This document shows positions 1 through 11,947 of a DNA stretch of 64,000 nucleotides, piece after piece (position 1 is the first letter of the stretch; each line of letters opens with the position of its first letter). The translations under genes and the position numbers were made by a program. Origin of the DNA: Acidimicrobiales bacterium (GTDB taxonomy: Bacteria > Actinomycetota > Acidimicrobiia > Acidimicrobiales > Bog-793); contig DATGLP010000008.1 in assembly GCA_035294085.1 (NCBI GenBank), forward strand, positions 1-64,000. The letters run 5' to 3'. The notes below the pieces were generated by a model, which saw nothing but the letters and a program-made list of their open reading frames with translations, was not told where the DNA came from and searched no databases.

Positions 1-590
1 CCGACGGTGATCGGCGACCCCGCCTGGCCGGTGGCGAGGTCGATCGGCGTGACGGTGTTCGAGCCCTCGTTCACGACGTAGGCGGTCGTGCCGTCGGGCG
101 TGATGGCGATGGCCGTCGGAAAGTCCCCGACGGTGATCGGCGACCCCGCCTGGCCGGTGGCGAGGTCGATGGGCGTGACGGTGCCGGGAGGGCCGCCGGA
201 GCCCAGGGGGCTGTTGGCGTTCACGACGTAGGCGGTCGTGCCGTCGGGCGTGATGGCGATCGCGTCCGGGTTCGTGCCGACGGTGATCGGCGACCCCGCC
301 TGGCCGGTGGCGAGGTCGATCGGCGTGACGGTGTTCGAGCCCTCGTTCACGACGTAGGCGGTCCTCCCGTCCGGCGTGATGGCGATGGCCCTGGGGAAGG
401 CGCCGACCGGGATCGCCTGCCCGTCCGTGCCGGTCCCGAGGTCGATCGGGGTGACGATGTTGTTGTTGTAGTTCACGACGTAGGCGGTCGTGCCGTCCGG
501 CGTGATGGCGAGGTAGAAGGGACCGGGACCGGCCGGCATCGGCGAGCCCGCCTGGCCGGTGGCGAGGTCGATCGGCGTGACGGTGTCCCC
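1..590 (-). repeat. Tandem coding repeats of the beta-propeller blade
   Basis: The blade DNA is repeated with unit lengths of about 126-150 bp. Nearly identical segments begin at 1, 127 and 277, with more diverged copies near 400 and 530. Each encodes the blade hinge GQAGSPITVG followed by AITPDGTTAYVVN. The close identity of the DNA, not just of the protein, suggests recent duplication or gene conversion of blades. Confidence 0.85.
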
Positions 591-806
591 CGAGCCGCCG
601 TTCAAGATCGCGACGACCGCCGTCCAGCCGGTCGTGCTCGCCGACGCGGGCCCGGCGGCGATCGCGGGCCCCGTTGACGCGCCGAGCGCGAGGGCGCTGA
701 CGAAGCACGCGAGCCGGGCAGATGGCGAGGGCCGGCGGCCACCGCCGGCGCGACCCCGGCGTCGCACCGTCGATCGCGCCGTCTCGCGTCGCGGCGTACA
801 GCGCAT
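1..806 (-). CDS. YVTN-family beta-propeller repeat protein, secreted (partial, C-terminus off window)
   Basis: The frame is open from an ATG at 806 to the left edge, giving at least 268 residues with no stop inside the window. The start is preceded by GAGGAGGG and GGGAG purine runs. Residues 1-50 are arginine-rich, then hydrophobic with small residues (FVSALALGA), like a Sec or Tat signal peptide. After residue about 65, blades of about 42-50 residues repeat around AITPDGTTAYVVN and VTPIDLATGQAGSPI, the signature of the 40-residue YVTN beta-propeller family. Such propellers are usually exported or surface proteins that bind ligands or partners; the function here is unknown. A GTG at 767 is an alternative start. 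The next gene diverges. Confidence 0.82.
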   Translation of the reverse strand, partial: MRCTPRRETARSTVRRRGRAGGGRRPSPSARLACFVSALALGASTGPAIAAGPASASTTGWTAVVAILNGGSGDTVTPIDLATGQAGSPMPAGPGPFYLAITPDGTTAYVVNYNNNIVTPIDLGTGTDGQAIPVGAFPRAIAITPDGRTAYVVNEGSNTVTPIDLATGQAGSPITVGTNPDAIAITPDGTTAYVVNANSPLGSGGPPGTVTPIDLATGQAGSPITVGDFPTAIAITPDGTTAYVVNEGSNTVTPIDLATGQAGSPITV

Positions 807-1310
807 CGCTGCTCCCGGCACCCTCCTCGCACAGCGTCGCGAGCGTCGGGGACAGCGTACGCGGCGGCGCCGCGCGGCGCGCAAGGGGTCGCCTCCCCCT
901 CGATCGCCGGGGTCGCGGGCGCTGGCGCGGGTGGATCGCCGGGGTCGCCGACCGAGTGCCGGGCCGGCACGCTAGCGTGGCGCTGGCGTGTCACGAGGAA
1001 GCGTCCGCAGGGTGACCGGCGCCGAGCGGCGCCTCGTGGGGCGAGGACGGGGCGCACGTACGGGCGGGGCGGGCGCGCCGCCTGTCGCACGGCCGGCAGC
1101 CCGCGGCTCGCTCGCCGACGTCGCGCGCGTCAGGACAGGACGCGCGCCGTGGCGATCGCCGGTCGAGCCGTCGCACGGCCGTCCGACGCGCGTGTCGCCG
1201 TCAGCGCCCACTCGATGGGGCGGGCGCAGGCCGGTGCCGCTGCCGCGGCCGTGCGCTCGCGGCGCGATCGCCCCTCGCGTCCGGGATCGCCTGGCGTCGG
1301 AGCGAGCGCT
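807..1310. other. Divergent intergenic region, no gene supported
   Basis: About 500 bp separate the beta-propeller gene (minus) from the nucleotidase gene (plus). Many frames are open only because of the high GC content; their translations are low-complexity arginine, alanine and proline and resemble no family. It should carry the promoters of both flanking genes, but no convincing -35/-10 pair was found. Confidence 0.5.
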
Positions 1311-2117
1311 GTGACGGCCGCGAGGCGAGCGCCCGGATCCGGCCCGCGGCCGATCACCTCCCCGGACGTCCGAGGCCTCGAGGTCGCGCCCACGGACGAC
1401 ATCACGGCGGCCTGCATCGCGTTCGAGGCGGGCCAGCTGCTGCTCTCGCTGCGGGAGCGGCCCGACTCGGCCGTGAGCGCCGACGTGCGGTCGAACGAGC
1501 TCATCGTGGCGCGCCTTCGCCAGTCCTTTCCCGGCGACGCGGTGCTGTCCGAGGAGGCGCCCGACAGCGCCGAGCGCCTCGCGGCGGCACGGACGTGGAT
1601 CGTCGACCCGCTGGATGGGACGCGCGAGTACGGCGAGCCCGGGCGCGAGGACTGGGCCGTCCACGTCGCCCTCGTGGTGGGCCACGAGCTACGCGCCGGG
1701 GCCGTGGCGCTGCCCGCGAGCGGGATGCTCTTCTCCACGAGCGCGCCGCTCCCCACCAGGCTCCGGCGCGAGGGACCGCCGCGCCTCGCGGTCAGCAGGA
1801 CGAGGCCGCCGCCGGTCGCGGCGGCCGTCGCGGCCGCGCTGGGCGCCGAGCTCGTCCCGCTCGGATCGGCCGGCGCGAAGACGATGGCCGTCGTGCGCGG
1901 CGAGGTCGACGCCTACCTCCACGCCGGGGGCCAGTACGAGTGGGACTCGGCCGCGCCGGTTGCGGTGGCGGTGGCGAACGGGCTCCACGCGTCGCGCGTC
2001 GACGGCTCCGAGCTGCGCTGGAACCAGCCGAGCCCCTGGCTCCCCGACCTGCTCGTGTGCCGCCCCGAGCTCGCTCCCCGCCTCCTCGACGCGCTCGCCT
2101 CGGTCGGCGCCTCCTGA
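1311..2117 (+). CDS. 3'(2'),5'-bisphosphate nucleotidase, CysQ / inositol-monophosphatase family
   Basis: A 268-residue protein of the Mg-dependent inositol monophosphatase superfamily. Visible motifs are SEE at residues 80-82, WIVDPLDGT at 96-104 (motif A, metal-binding Asp residues) and YEWDSAAP near 209-216 (motif B, catalytic-site Asp 212). The WIVDPLDGTREY form with a C-terminal GGQYEWD is typical of CysQ enzymes that convert 3'-phosphoadenosine 5'-phosphate to AMP; a sugar or inositol phosphatase cannot be excluded. The frame stays open upstream to 1149, but GTG 1311 has GGAG 8 nt upstream and gives the family's usual length. It lies just before an arylsulfotransferase-like gene, which suggests sulfate-group metabolism. 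Confidence 0.85.
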   Translation: MTAARRAPGSGPRPITSPDVRGLEVAPTDDITAACIAFEAGQLLLSLRERPDSAVSADVRSNELIVARLRQSFPGDAVLSEEAPDSAERLAAARTWIVDPLDGTREYGEPGREDWAVHVALVVGHELRAGAVALPASGMLFSTSAPLPTRLRREGPPRLAVSRTRPPPVAAAVAAALGAELVPLGSAGAKTMAVVRGEVDAYLHAGGQYEWDSAAPVAVAVANGLHASRVDGSELRWNQPSPWLPDLLVCRPELAPRLLDALASVGAS

Positions 2118-2158
2118 GCGGCAGCCGGGCACGCGGCCCGCCGCGAGGGCGCGGCCGC

Positions 2159-2164
2159 TATCGT
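2159..2164 (+). promoter_or_regulatory. Candidate -10 box for the arylsulfotransferase-like gene
   Basis: TATCGT lies in the 113-bp gap after the nucleotidase gene and fits the TANNNT form seen upstream of other genes here. It would start transcription near 2171, about 60 nt before the proposed start. No good -35 is visible. Confidence 0.4.
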
Positions 2165-2230
2165 CGGCCCGACCCCGGATGCGTCGGCGCCTCCCCGCGC
2201 CGGCGCGCGCGTGCCCGAGGGGAGGAGACA

Positions 2231-4090
2231 CTGGCACGAACCGGCGACCGTCGAGCGCCCGGCCGCCTCGCCGCCCTCGTCGGCGTCGGCCTCGTGCTGT
2301 CGGCCTTCGGCGGCCGGGCCGCGTCCTTCCGCGTCCACCCCGACGTCTCGCGGGCTGACCCCCGCATCGCCCTGCTCGGCCGTCGGCTCGCGCCCGGCCA
2401 GCCCGTCGTCGTCTCGCCCGCGCCGGGCACCCGCACCGCCTCGCGAACGACCCAGATCAGCTTCCTCGGCGTGGCTCCCGCAGCGATCGGCCCCGTCGTG
2501 GTGACCGGCTCGCGCTCGGGGGCGCACCCGGGGGTGCTCCGCCCGTACTCGGACGGGGCCGGGGCGAGCTTCCTGCCGGCGAGGCCCTTCGACGCCGGCG
2601 AGGCCGTCACCGTGCGGACCGGCCTCGACCTCGTCGGCGCGCCCTCCGGCACGTTCCGCTTCGTCGTCGGCGAGCGCGTGCCGGTGACGCCGGGGCCGAA
2701 GCGCCCGGGTCCCGAGCTCTCGACGGGGGTCGAGCGCTTCGCGTCCGCGCCCGGCCTCGTCCCGCCGCAGGTGCGAGTCGTGCACTCCTCGCCTGCGGCG
2801 CGGCCCGGCGGCGACTTCTTCCTCGCGCCGAAGGGCGCGGTCGGCCAGTTCGGCCCCATGATCGTCGGACCGACCGGCCGCCTCATCTGGTTCCACCCGC
2901 TCCCGCCGGGCGAGGTGGCCTTCAGCTTCGACCTCCAGCGCTACCGGGGTCGCCCCGCGCTCGTGTGGTTCCAGGGACGGGTCGTGCGAGGCCACGGGGT
3001 CGGCGAGGACGTGATCGCCAGCACCTCCTACCGGAGGCTCGCCGTCATCCGCGGGGGCAACGGCTTCGCCCCGGACCTGCACGAGCTCCAGCTCGACGGC
3101 GCGACCACGGCGCTCGTCACGAGCTACCAGGCGCTGCGCTGGCCCGTCTCGCTCGGCGGCGTCCCGCGCACGGTCACCGCGCTCGACGGCATCGTCCAGG
3201 CGATCGACGTCCCGACCGGGCTCGTGATGTTCGAGTGGCACAGCCTCGACCACGTCCCGGTCACGAGGTCCGACTTCGCGCTGCCGGCGGGGCCGGCCGG
3301 CCTGTTCGACTACTTCCACGTCAACTCGATCCAGCAGCTGCCCGACGGCAGCCTGCTCGTCGGCTCGCGCAACACCTCCGCCGCGTACGACGTCTCGGTG
3401 CGCGACGGCGGCAGGGTCCTCTGGCAGCTCGGCGGCCGGGGCAGTACCTTCGCGCTCGGCCCCGGCGCCCGCTTCGCCTTCCAGCACGACACGCGCCTCG
3501 TGACGCCCGACACGATGACGATCTTCGACGACGAGGCGGCCCCGCGTCGCGGACCCCAGTCGCGCGCGCTCGTCCTCCACCTCGACCTGCGGACCCGGCG
3601 CGCGACGCTCGTGCGCGCCTACACCCACCCCGACCCGCCGCTCCTCGCGGCGGCGCTCGGCAACGTCCAGCTGCTGGCCAACGGCGACGTCGTCGTCGGG
3701 TGGGGGACGACGCCGTACGTCTCGCAGTTCACGCAGGCGGGCAGGCTCCTGCTCGACCTCGAGCTGCCCGCCGGCGACGACACGTACCGAGCCACCCGGC
3801 ACCCCTTCGTCGGCCGCCCCGCCACGCCGCCGTCGGTGGCGCTCGCCCGCCTGCCCAGCGGGGCGCTGCGCGTCGAGGTGAGCTGGAACGGCGCGACCCA
3901 GGTCGCCGCGTGGCGGGCGCGCACGGGTCCCACCCCGGCCGAGCTGCGACCCGGCGCGAGCGCCCCCGACGCCGGCTTCCAGACGAGCTTCGCGATCGCC
4001 CGGCCCGGACGCTGGGTGGCGGTCGAGGCGATCGACGCCGCCGGGCACGTGCTCGGGCGCTCGCGCGTGCTCGCCGTGCCGAGCCGCTAG
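2231..4090 (+). CDS. Secreted arylsulfotransferase (ASST)-like protein
   Basis: About 619 residues. Residues 1-33 form a signal peptide (TGDRR n-region, hydrophobic core around [16 protein letters not shown]). The body is a propeller-like ASST domain with [20 protein letters not shown] and [19 protein letters not shown]. His 284 (DLHELQ), His 363 (FHVNS), Arg 380 (SRN) and His 419 (QHD) lie in the order of the catalytic His, His, Arg, His set known from E. coli ASST, where the last His carries the sulfate. ASST moves sulfate between phenolic compounds without PAPS. Upstream in frame there is no ATG, GTG or TTG after the previous gene; CTG 2231 with GGAGGAGA just before it is the best start. 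GTG 2294 would cut into the signal peptide. Confidence 0.78.
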   Translation: MARTGDRRAPGRLAALVGVGLVLSAFGGRAASFRVHPDVSRADPRIALLGRRLAPGQPVVVSPAPGTRTASRTTQISFLGVAPAAIGPVVVTGSRSGAHPGVLRPYSDGAGASFLPARPFDAGEAVTVRTGLDLVGAPSGTFRFVVGERVPVTPGPKRPGPELSTGVERFASAPGLVPPQVRVVHSSPAARPGGDFFLAPKGAVGQFGPMIVGPTGRLIWFHPLPPGEVAFSFDLQRYRGRPALVWFQGRVVRGHGVGEDVIASTSYRRLAVIRGGNGFAPDLHELQLDGATTALVTSYQALRWPVSLGGVPRTVTALDGIVQAIDVPTGLVMFEWHSLDHVPVTRSDFALPAGPAGLFDYFHVNSIQQLPDGSLLVGSRNTSAAYDVSVRDGGRVLWQLGGRGSTFALGPGARFAFQHDTRLVTPDTMTIFDDEAAPRRGPQSRALVLHLDLRTRRATLVRAYTHPDPPLLAAALGNVQLLANGDVVVGWGTTPYVSQFTQAGRLLLDLELPAGDDTYRATRHPFVGRPATPPSVALARLPSGALRVEVSWNGATQVAAWRARTGPTPAELRPGASAPDAGFQTSFAIARPGRWVAVEAIDAAGHVLGRSRVLAVPSR

Positions 4091-4152
4091 CCTCGAGGGC
4101 GACGGCGTGCCGGCGCGGGCGCCTTGCCTGCCGTCGGCTCCTCCCCTAGGAT
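4088..4152 (+). promoter_or_regulatory. Promoter of the str operon (rpsL)
   Basis: TTGCCT at 4124-4129 and TAGGAT at 4147-4152 are separated by exactly 17 bp, predicting transcription from about 4159 and a 5' leader of about 60 nt before rpsL. A second -10-like box, TAGCCT at 4088-4093, overlaps the stop codon of the preceding gene. Ribosomal transcription therefore seems to start here and not to read through from rpoBC, which is absent. Confidence 0.7.
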
Positions 4153-4217
4153 TGCCGGGCCGCTTCGGCGCGATGAGCGCCGCGGCGCGGCTCGTACCAC
4201 GGCTCGAGAGGTCTCGC

Positions 4218-4589
4218 GTGCCCACGATCGCCCAGCTCGTCCGCAAGGGGCGGGCGTCCAAGCGAACGAAGACGAAGACGCCGGCGCTGAAGGGCGCGCC
4301 GCAGCGCCGGGGCGTGTGCACGCGCGTCTACACGACGACGCCGAAGAAGCCGAACTCCGCGCTGCGCAAGGTGGCTCGCGTCCGGCTCACGAGCGGCGTC
4401 GAGGTCACCGCCTACATCCCCGGCGTCGGCCACAACCTCCAGGAGCACTCGATCGTGCTCGTGCGCGGCGGGCGCGTGAAGGACCTGCCGGGCGTCCGCT
4501 ACAAGATCGTGCGCGGCGCGCTCGACACCTCCGGGGTGCGCGACCGCGCCCAGGCTCGCAGCCGCTACGGCGCGAAGAGGGAGTCGTAG
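4218..4589 (+). CDS. rpsL: 30S ribosomal protein S12
   Basis: A 123-residue S12, part of the decoding centre of the 30S subunit. It starts [11 protein letters not shown] and contains [18 protein letters not shown], the segment where streptomycin-resistance changes occur in other bacteria, and [12 protein letters not shown] with the aspartate that is methylthiolated in many species. GTG 4218 is preceded by GAGAGG at a good distance; an upstream in-frame GTG at 4107 would add non-conserved residues. It is the first gene of the str operon and overlaps rpsG by one base. Confidence 0.97.
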   Translation: MPTIAQLVRKGRASKRTKTKTPALKGAPQRRGVCTRVYTTTPKKPNSALRKVARVRLTSGVEVTAYIPGVGHNLQEHSIVLVRGGRVKDLPGVRYKIVRGALDTSGVRDRAQARSRYGAKRES

Positions 4590-5059
4590 TGCCCCGCCAC
4601 GGTCCCGCCCCCCGACGCGAGCTCCAGCCCGATCCGGTCTACCGTTCCGTCCTCGTCACGCAGCTCATCAACAAGGTGCTGAGCCGCGGCAAGCGCAGCC
4701 TCGCCGAGCGCATCGTCTACCGCGCGCTCGACGTCGTCGCCGAGAAGACGGCCGGCGACCCGATCGCGACCTTGAAGCGGGCCCTCGAGAACACGAGGCC
4801 GGAGCTCGAGGTGCGCAGCCGGCGCGTCGGCGGCGCCACCTACCAGGTGCCCGTCGAGGTCCGGCCACGGCGGGCGACGACGCTGTCGATCCGCTGGATC
4901 GTCGGCTACGCGAGGCAGCGGCGGGAGCGGACGATGGCGCTGCGCCTCGCGAACGAGATCCTCGACGCGGCGAACGGCCTCGGTGCGGCCGTCAAGCGCC
5001 GCGAGGACCTCCACAAGATGGCCGAGTCGAACAAGGCCTTCGCGCACTACCGCTGGTAG
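4589..5059 (+). CDS. rpsG: 30S ribosomal protein S7
   Basis: S7 of the usual 156 residues nucleates assembly of the 30S head and contacts E-site tRNA. Family landmarks are [31 protein letters not shown] and the C-terminal [23 protein letters not shown] 4589 overlaps the rpsL stop (TAGTG), so the two genes are translationally coupled. In other bacteria S7 represses its own operon; no S7-binding structure was identified in the one-base junction. Confidence 0.97.
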   Translation: MPRHGPAPRRELQPDPVYRSVLVTQLINKVLSRGKRSLAERIVYRALDVVAEKTAGDPIATLKRALENTRPELEVRSRRVGGATYQVPVEVRPRRATTLSIRWIVGYARQRRERTMALRLANEILDAANGLGAAVKRREDLHKMAESNKAFAHYRW

Positions 5060-5148
5060 CGCGAACCCTCGGCAGCCTTCGCGCCCCAGGGCCTGGCCCT
5101 CGCGGCGCGTGTGACGGATCGAGTGCGACGAGCAGGAATACTGGACCT

Positions 5149-7242
<2,094 letters not shown>

Positions 7243-7397
7243 CCGGCGAGGGCGCGGCGGCGCGACGGAGACGGAGGCGGCGGGGGCGACCCCGCCCGGC
7301 GAGTGGACCACGCGATCGAGGGTCTCGAGGCGGTCAACCCAACCAACGGCGGCGGGCCCGAGCGGTCCCGCCCTAAGAGACGGAGCTGTCGGCACCA

Positions 7398-8585
<1,188 letters not shown>

Positions 8586-8594
8586 GGGCCCGAC

Positions 8595-8921
8595 GTGGCT
8601 GACGGCGCCCGCCAGCGGATCCGCATCCGCCTCAAGGCCTACGACCACGAGGTCGTCGACCAGTCGACGAAGAAGATCGTCGAGACGGTGCTGCGCACGC
8701 AGGCGAAGGTGCGCGGGCCGGTACCGCTGCCGACGGAGCGGCACCGCTACACGGTGATCCGCTCGCCGCACAAGTACAAGGACAGCCGCGAGCACTTCGA
8801 GATGCGGGTCCACAAGCGGCTCGTCGACATCGTCGAGCACAGCCCGAAGACGGTCGACTCGCTCCAGCGGCTCGACCTGCCCGCCGGCGTCGACATCGAG
8901 ATCAAGATCCAGACGGCCTGA
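8595..8921 (+). CDS. rpsJ: 30S ribosomal protein S10 (NusE)
   Basis: A 108-residue S10, a component of the 30S head and, as NusE, of transcription antitermination complexes. It contains [49 protein letters not shown] in pieces typical of the family, and ends [14 protein letters not shown] 8595 lies 9 bp after the tuf stop, so rpsJ is cotranscribed with the str genes. A long structured gap separates it from rplC, which is unusual because the S10 leader normally lies upstream of rpsJ. Confidence 0.97.
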   Translation: MADGARQRIRIRLKAYDHEVVDQSTKKIVETVLRTQAKVRGPVPLPTERHRYTVIRSPHKYKDSREHFEMRVHKRLVDIVEHSPKTVDSLQRLDLPAGVDIEIKIQTA

Positions 8922-8933
8922 CCGGCCCCTTCT

Positions 8934-8941
8934 GCTATAGT
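8934..8941 (+). promoter_or_regulatory. Extended -10 promoter upstream of rplC
   Basis: TGCTATAGT at 8933-8941 is an extended -10 element (TG, one base, TATAGT) in the rpsJ-rplC gap. Transcription would start near 8948. No matching -35 is evident. It would give the rplC-rpsI block its own promoter inside the superoperon. Confidence 0.6.
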
Positions 8942-8947
8942 CCACCC

Positions 8948-9160
8948 CTCGCCGCGCCCTCGGGCGCGGCAGGCCCGAGTACGACGTCCATGCGTGCCCC
9001 GTGCGCGGGGGACCGCGTGGCAACGCGTCGGATGCTCCGCCCGGTCCTCGGGCGGAGCACCCGCGTGGGAGACGGAGCGAGCGTGCCCCGGCTCCCTGCC
9101 GGGAGACGGCGCACGCAGCAGCGCAGCGAGCACGGCAGCGAGACAGCGAGACAGGAACCG
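8948..9160 (+). promoter_or_regulatory. Hairpin-rich 5' leader of rplC
   Basis: The predicted leader of about 210 nt contains several perfect stems: 8951-8970 (9-bp arms, 2-nt loop), 8997-9010 (4 bp), 9014-9027 (5 bp), 9033-9059 (11-bp arms, 5-nt loop) and 9087-9103 (6-bp arms, 5-nt loop). Shine-Dalgarno AGGA lies just before rplC. In E. coli an L4-binding leader controls the S10 operon, but that one precedes rpsJ. The region is also open in frame with rplC from ATG 8990, but no ribosome site supports that start. Confidence 0.55.
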
Positions 9161-9805
9161 ATGGCAACGAAGGCGATCGTCGGCGAGAAGGTCGGGATGA
9201 CCCAGATCTTCGACGCGGACCACCGTGCGATCCCGGTGACCGTCCTGCGCGTCTCGCCGGTGCGCGTCGTCCAGGTGAAGACGCCCGAGCGGGAGGGGTA
9301 CGCGGCCCTCCAGGTCACCTACGGCGTGCGCCGGGCGAGCTCGCTCAGCAAGCCGGCGGCGGGGCACTTCGCCCGGGCCGGGGTCGAGCCGGGCCGGGCG
9401 CTCGTCGAGCTGCGCCTCGACGACACGACCGGCTTCTCGGTCGGCCAGGAGCTCGACGCGTCGATCCTCGCCGCGGGCGAGCGGGTCGACGTCACGGCGG
9501 TCTCCAAGGGGAAGGGCTTCGCCGGCGGGATGAAGCGGCACCACTTCGCCGGCCAGGGGGCCGCGCACGGCAACCACAAGAAGCACCGGGCCCCCGGATC
9601 GGTCGGGGCGTGCGCCACGCCGGCGCGCGTCTTCAAGGGGACGCGCATGGCCGGCCGGCTCGGCTCGGTGCGGGTCACGACGCTGAACCTCGAGGTCGTC
9701 GAGTCGGATGCCGAGCGCCAGCTCGTGCTCGTGAAGGGGGCGGTGCCGGGGCCGCGCGGCGGCCTCGTGGTGCTGCGCGACGCCGTGAAGGGTGGCTCGA
9801 GGTGA
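9161..9805 (+). CDS. rplC: 50S ribosomal protein L3
   Basis: A 214-residue L3, an early-assembly protein near the peptidyl transferase centre. It begins [17 protein letters not shown] and contains the glycine- and lysine-rich loop [17 protein letters not shown] and [23 protein letters not shown] 9161 matches the family N-terminus and is preceded by CAGGAACCG. The stop overlaps the rplD start by four bases (GTGA), so the genes are coupled. It follows a hairpin-rich leader with its own likely promoter. Confidence 0.97.
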   Translation: MATKAIVGEKVGMTQIFDADHRAIPVTVLRVSPVRVVQVKTPEREGYAALQVTYGVRRASSLSKPAAGHFARAGVEPGRALVELRLDDTTGFSVGQELDASILAAGERVDVTAVSKGKGFAGGMKRHHFAGQGAAHGNHKKHRAPGSVGACATPARVFKGTRMAGRLGSVRVTTLNLEVVESDAERQLVLVKGAVPGPRGGLVVLRDAVKGGSR

Positions 9806-10521
9806 GCGCGCCGGCTGCGGGGACCGAGGCGGTGACGCTCGAGCGCCGCTCGGTGAGCGGCGAGCTCCTCGGGCGCGTCCTGCTCGACCCGGCGGTCTTC
9901 GCCGTGCCGGTCAACGTGCCGCTCCTGCACCAGGTCGTCACCGCCCAGCTCGCGGCGCGCCGCGCCGGTACCCACAGCACGCGCACCCGTGCCGAGGTGC
10001 GCGGCGGGTCGGCGAAGCCCTACCGTCAGAAGGGCACGGGGCGGGCCCGTCAGGGCTCGATCCGCGCCCCGCACTTCGCCGGCGGCGGCATCGCGCTCGG
10101 GCCCAAGCCCCGCAGCTACGCCCAGCGGACGCCGAAGAAGATGGTGCGCCAGGCCCTGCGCTGCGCGCTCTCGGCGCGGGCCTCGGCCGGCGGCCTCCGC
10201 CTCGTCGACCGCTGGGGGTTCGCCGTGCCGCGGACGAAGGACGCCGTCGCCGCGCTCGGCGCCCTCGGGTGCTCGGGCAAGGTGCTCGTCGTGCTCGAGC
10301 GCGCCGACGAGGCGGCTCGGCGCTCCTTCGCCAACCTGCGCCAGGTCGTCACCGTGCCCGCCGACCAGCTGAGCGCGTACGACGTCCTCGGGGCCGACGT
10401 CGTCGTGTTCACCGACGCGACCCTGCCGGGCACCGCGGTACCGCTGGAGGGCGCGGCCACGGGGCAGGCGGCCGGGGCGCCCTCGGCGCCGGACGACGAG
10501 CCGGGAGGCGAGGCCGCATGA
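9802..10521 (+). CDS. rplD: 50S ribosomal protein L4
   Basis: A 239-residue L4 that lines the exit tunnel and, in enterobacteria, represses the S10 operon. The tunnel loop is recognisable as [19 protein letters not shown] followed by [19 protein letters not shown]. After the core (about 210 residues) there is a non-conserved acidic and alanine-rich tail ending DDEPGGEAA, about 25 residues longer than usual. GTG 9802 overlaps rplC and its stop overlaps rplW (GCATGA). Confidence 0.96.
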   Translation: MSAPAAGTEAVTLERRSVSGELLGRVLLDPAVFAVPVNVPLLHQVVTAQLAARRAGTHSTRTRAEVRGGSAKPYRQKGTGRARQGSIRAPHFAGGGIALGPKPRSYAQRTPKKMVRQALRCALSARASAGGLRLVDRWGFAVPRTKDAVAALGALGCSGKVLVVLERADEAARRSFANLRQVVTVPADQLSAYDVLGADVVVFTDATLPGTAVPLEGAATGQAAGAPSAPDDEPGGEAA

Positions 10522-10808
10522 CGAGCGAGCGGACGGTGCTGCTGCGCCCGGTGATCTCGGAGAAGTCCTACGGGCTCATGGACGACGGGGCCTACGTCTT
10601 CGTCGTCGACCCCCGAGCGTCGAAGGTGGAGATCCGCCAGGCCGTCGAGCGGGCGTTCTCGGTGCGCGTCGCGAGCGTCAACACGCTCGTGCGCAAGGGC
10701 AAGCGCAAGCGGAACCGCCGCGCCGCCACCTACGGCAGGCGCCCCGACACGAAGCGGGCCATCGTCCGCCTCGCCGGCGGGGACCGCATCGAGCTGTTCG
10801 AGAGCTGA
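10518..10808 (+). CDS. rplW: 50S ribosomal protein L23
   Basis: A 96-residue L23, located at the tunnel exit, where signal recognition particle and trigger factor dock. It starts [20 protein letters not shown] and contains NTLVRKGKRKRNRR, the family's basic loop. ATG 10518 overlaps the rplD stop by four bases. The size and position between rplD and rplB are standard. Confidence 0.96.
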   Translation: MTSERTVLLRPVISEKSYGLMDDGAYVFVVDPRASKVEIRQAVERAFSVRVASVNTLVRKGKRKRNRRAATYGRRPDTKRAIVRLAGGDRIELFES

Positions 10809-10817
10809 GGAACCGGG

Positions 10818-11654
10818 ATGGGAGTGCGCAAGCGCAGGCCGACGAGCGCCGCTCGGCGGTTCCAGTCGGTCTCGGACTTCTCCGAGATCACGAAGGACCG
10901 CCCGGAGCGCTCGCTCACCGCGCCGCTGCCCGCGAGCGGCGGACGCAACAGCTACGGGCGCAAGACGGCGCGCCACCGGGGCGGCGGCCACAAGCGCCGG
11001 TACCGGATCGTCGACTTCTGGCGCGACAAGGACGGGGTACCGGCGCGCGTCGCTGCCATCGAGTACGACCCGAACCGCAACGCTCGGATCGCCCTGCTGC
11101 ACTACGCGGACGGGGAGAAGCGCTACATCCTCGCGCCCCAGCAGGTCGGCGTCGGCGACGTCCTCCAGTCCGGCCAGGGCGCGGAGATCCGGCCAGGCAA
11201 CGCGCTGCCGATCCGCTACATCCCCGTCGGCTCGGTCGTCCACAACGTCGAGCTGCGGCCGGGCGGCGGCGGGAAGCTGGCGCGCGGCGCCGGGATGAGC
11301 GTGCAGGTCGTGGCGAAGGAGGGCGCCTTCGCCACGCTGCGGCTGCCGTCGACGGAGATGCGGCGGGTCTCGATCGACTGCCGGGCGACGATCGGCGTCG
11401 TCGGCAACGCCGAGGCGGAGCTCGTGTCGATCGGCAAGGCGGGGCGCAACCGCTGGCGTGGGGTGCGCCCCCAGACGCGCGGGGTGGCGATGAACCCGGT
11501 CGACCACCCCCTCGGCGGGGGCGAGGGCAAGAGCTCGGGCGGCCGCCACCCGGTGTCGCCCTGGGGCAAGCCGGAGGGACGGACTCGGCGCCGCCACAAG
11601 GACTCCGACCGGCTGATCGTCCGGCGCCGGCGCACGCGCGGCGCGCGGCGCTAG
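10818..11654 (+). CDS. rplB: 50S ribosomal protein L2
   Basis: A 278-residue L2, needed for subunit joining and close to the peptidyl transferase centre. Conserved segments are [39 protein letters not shown] and the C-terminal [21 protein letters not shown], whose histidine is functionally important in the family. An SD-like GAGGAACCGGG lies just before ATG 10818. It ends in a basic tail [14 protein letters not shown]. Confidence 0.97.
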   Translation: MGVRKRRPTSAARRFQSVSDFSEITKDRPERSLTAPLPASGGRNSYGRKTARHRGGGHKRRYRIVDFWRDKDGVPARVAAIEYDPNRNARIALLHYADGEKRYILAPQQVGVGDVLQSGQGAEIRPGNALPIRYIPVGSVVHNVELRPGGGGKLARGAGMSVQVVAKEGAFATLRLPSTEMRRVSIDCRATIGVVGNAEAELVSIGKAGRNRWRGVRPQTRGVAMNPVDHPLGGGEGKSSGGRHPVSPWGKPEGRTRRRHKDSDRLIVRRRRTRGARR

Positions 11655-11667
11655 GCAGGGAGGGAGC

Positions 11668-11946
11668 ATGCCTCGCAGCCTGAAGAAGGGCCCGTTCGTC
11701 GACGAGCACCTGCTGCGCAAGGTCGACGCGCTCAACGCGAGCCGCGAGAAACGGGTCATCAAGACGTGGTCGCGTCGCTCGACGATCATCCCCGACATGG
11801 TCGGCCACACGATCGCGGTGCACGACGGGCGCAAGCACGTCCCCGTCTACATCACCGAGTCGATGGTCGGCCACAAGCTCGGCGAGTTCGCGCCGACGCG
11901 CACCTTCCGCTACCACGCAGGCCAGGAACGCCAGGGGAGGCGCTGA
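11668..11946 (+). CDS. rpsS: 30S ribosomal protein S19
   Basis: A 92-residue S19 of the 30S head that contacts S13 and the A-site finger. It has the family signature [41 protein letters not shown] and [23 protein letters not shown] precedes ATG 11668 at a good distance. Its stop is separated from rplV GTG by one base. Confidence 0.97.
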   Translation: MPRSLKKGPFVDEHLLRKVDALNASREKRVIKTWSRRSTIIPDMVGHTIAVHDGRKHVPVYITESMVGHKLGEFAPTRTFRYHAGQERQGRR

Positions 11947-11947
11947 C

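Noticed and set aside
1-590. Regular repeats as a possible CRISPR array
   Set aside because: The periodic units are 126-150 bp and encode beta-propeller blades in one open frame; there are no short repeats with unique spacers.
1913-4321. 802-codon minus-strand open frame opposite the arylsulfotransferase-like gene
   Set aside because: Same antisense effect; the plus-strand product has a signal peptide and catalytic residues, and the minus product looks like no protein family.
8990-9160. In-frame N-terminal extension of rplC from ATG 8990
   Set aside because: L3 homology begins at 9161 with a ribosome site; the extension is not conserved and overlaps strong hairpins.
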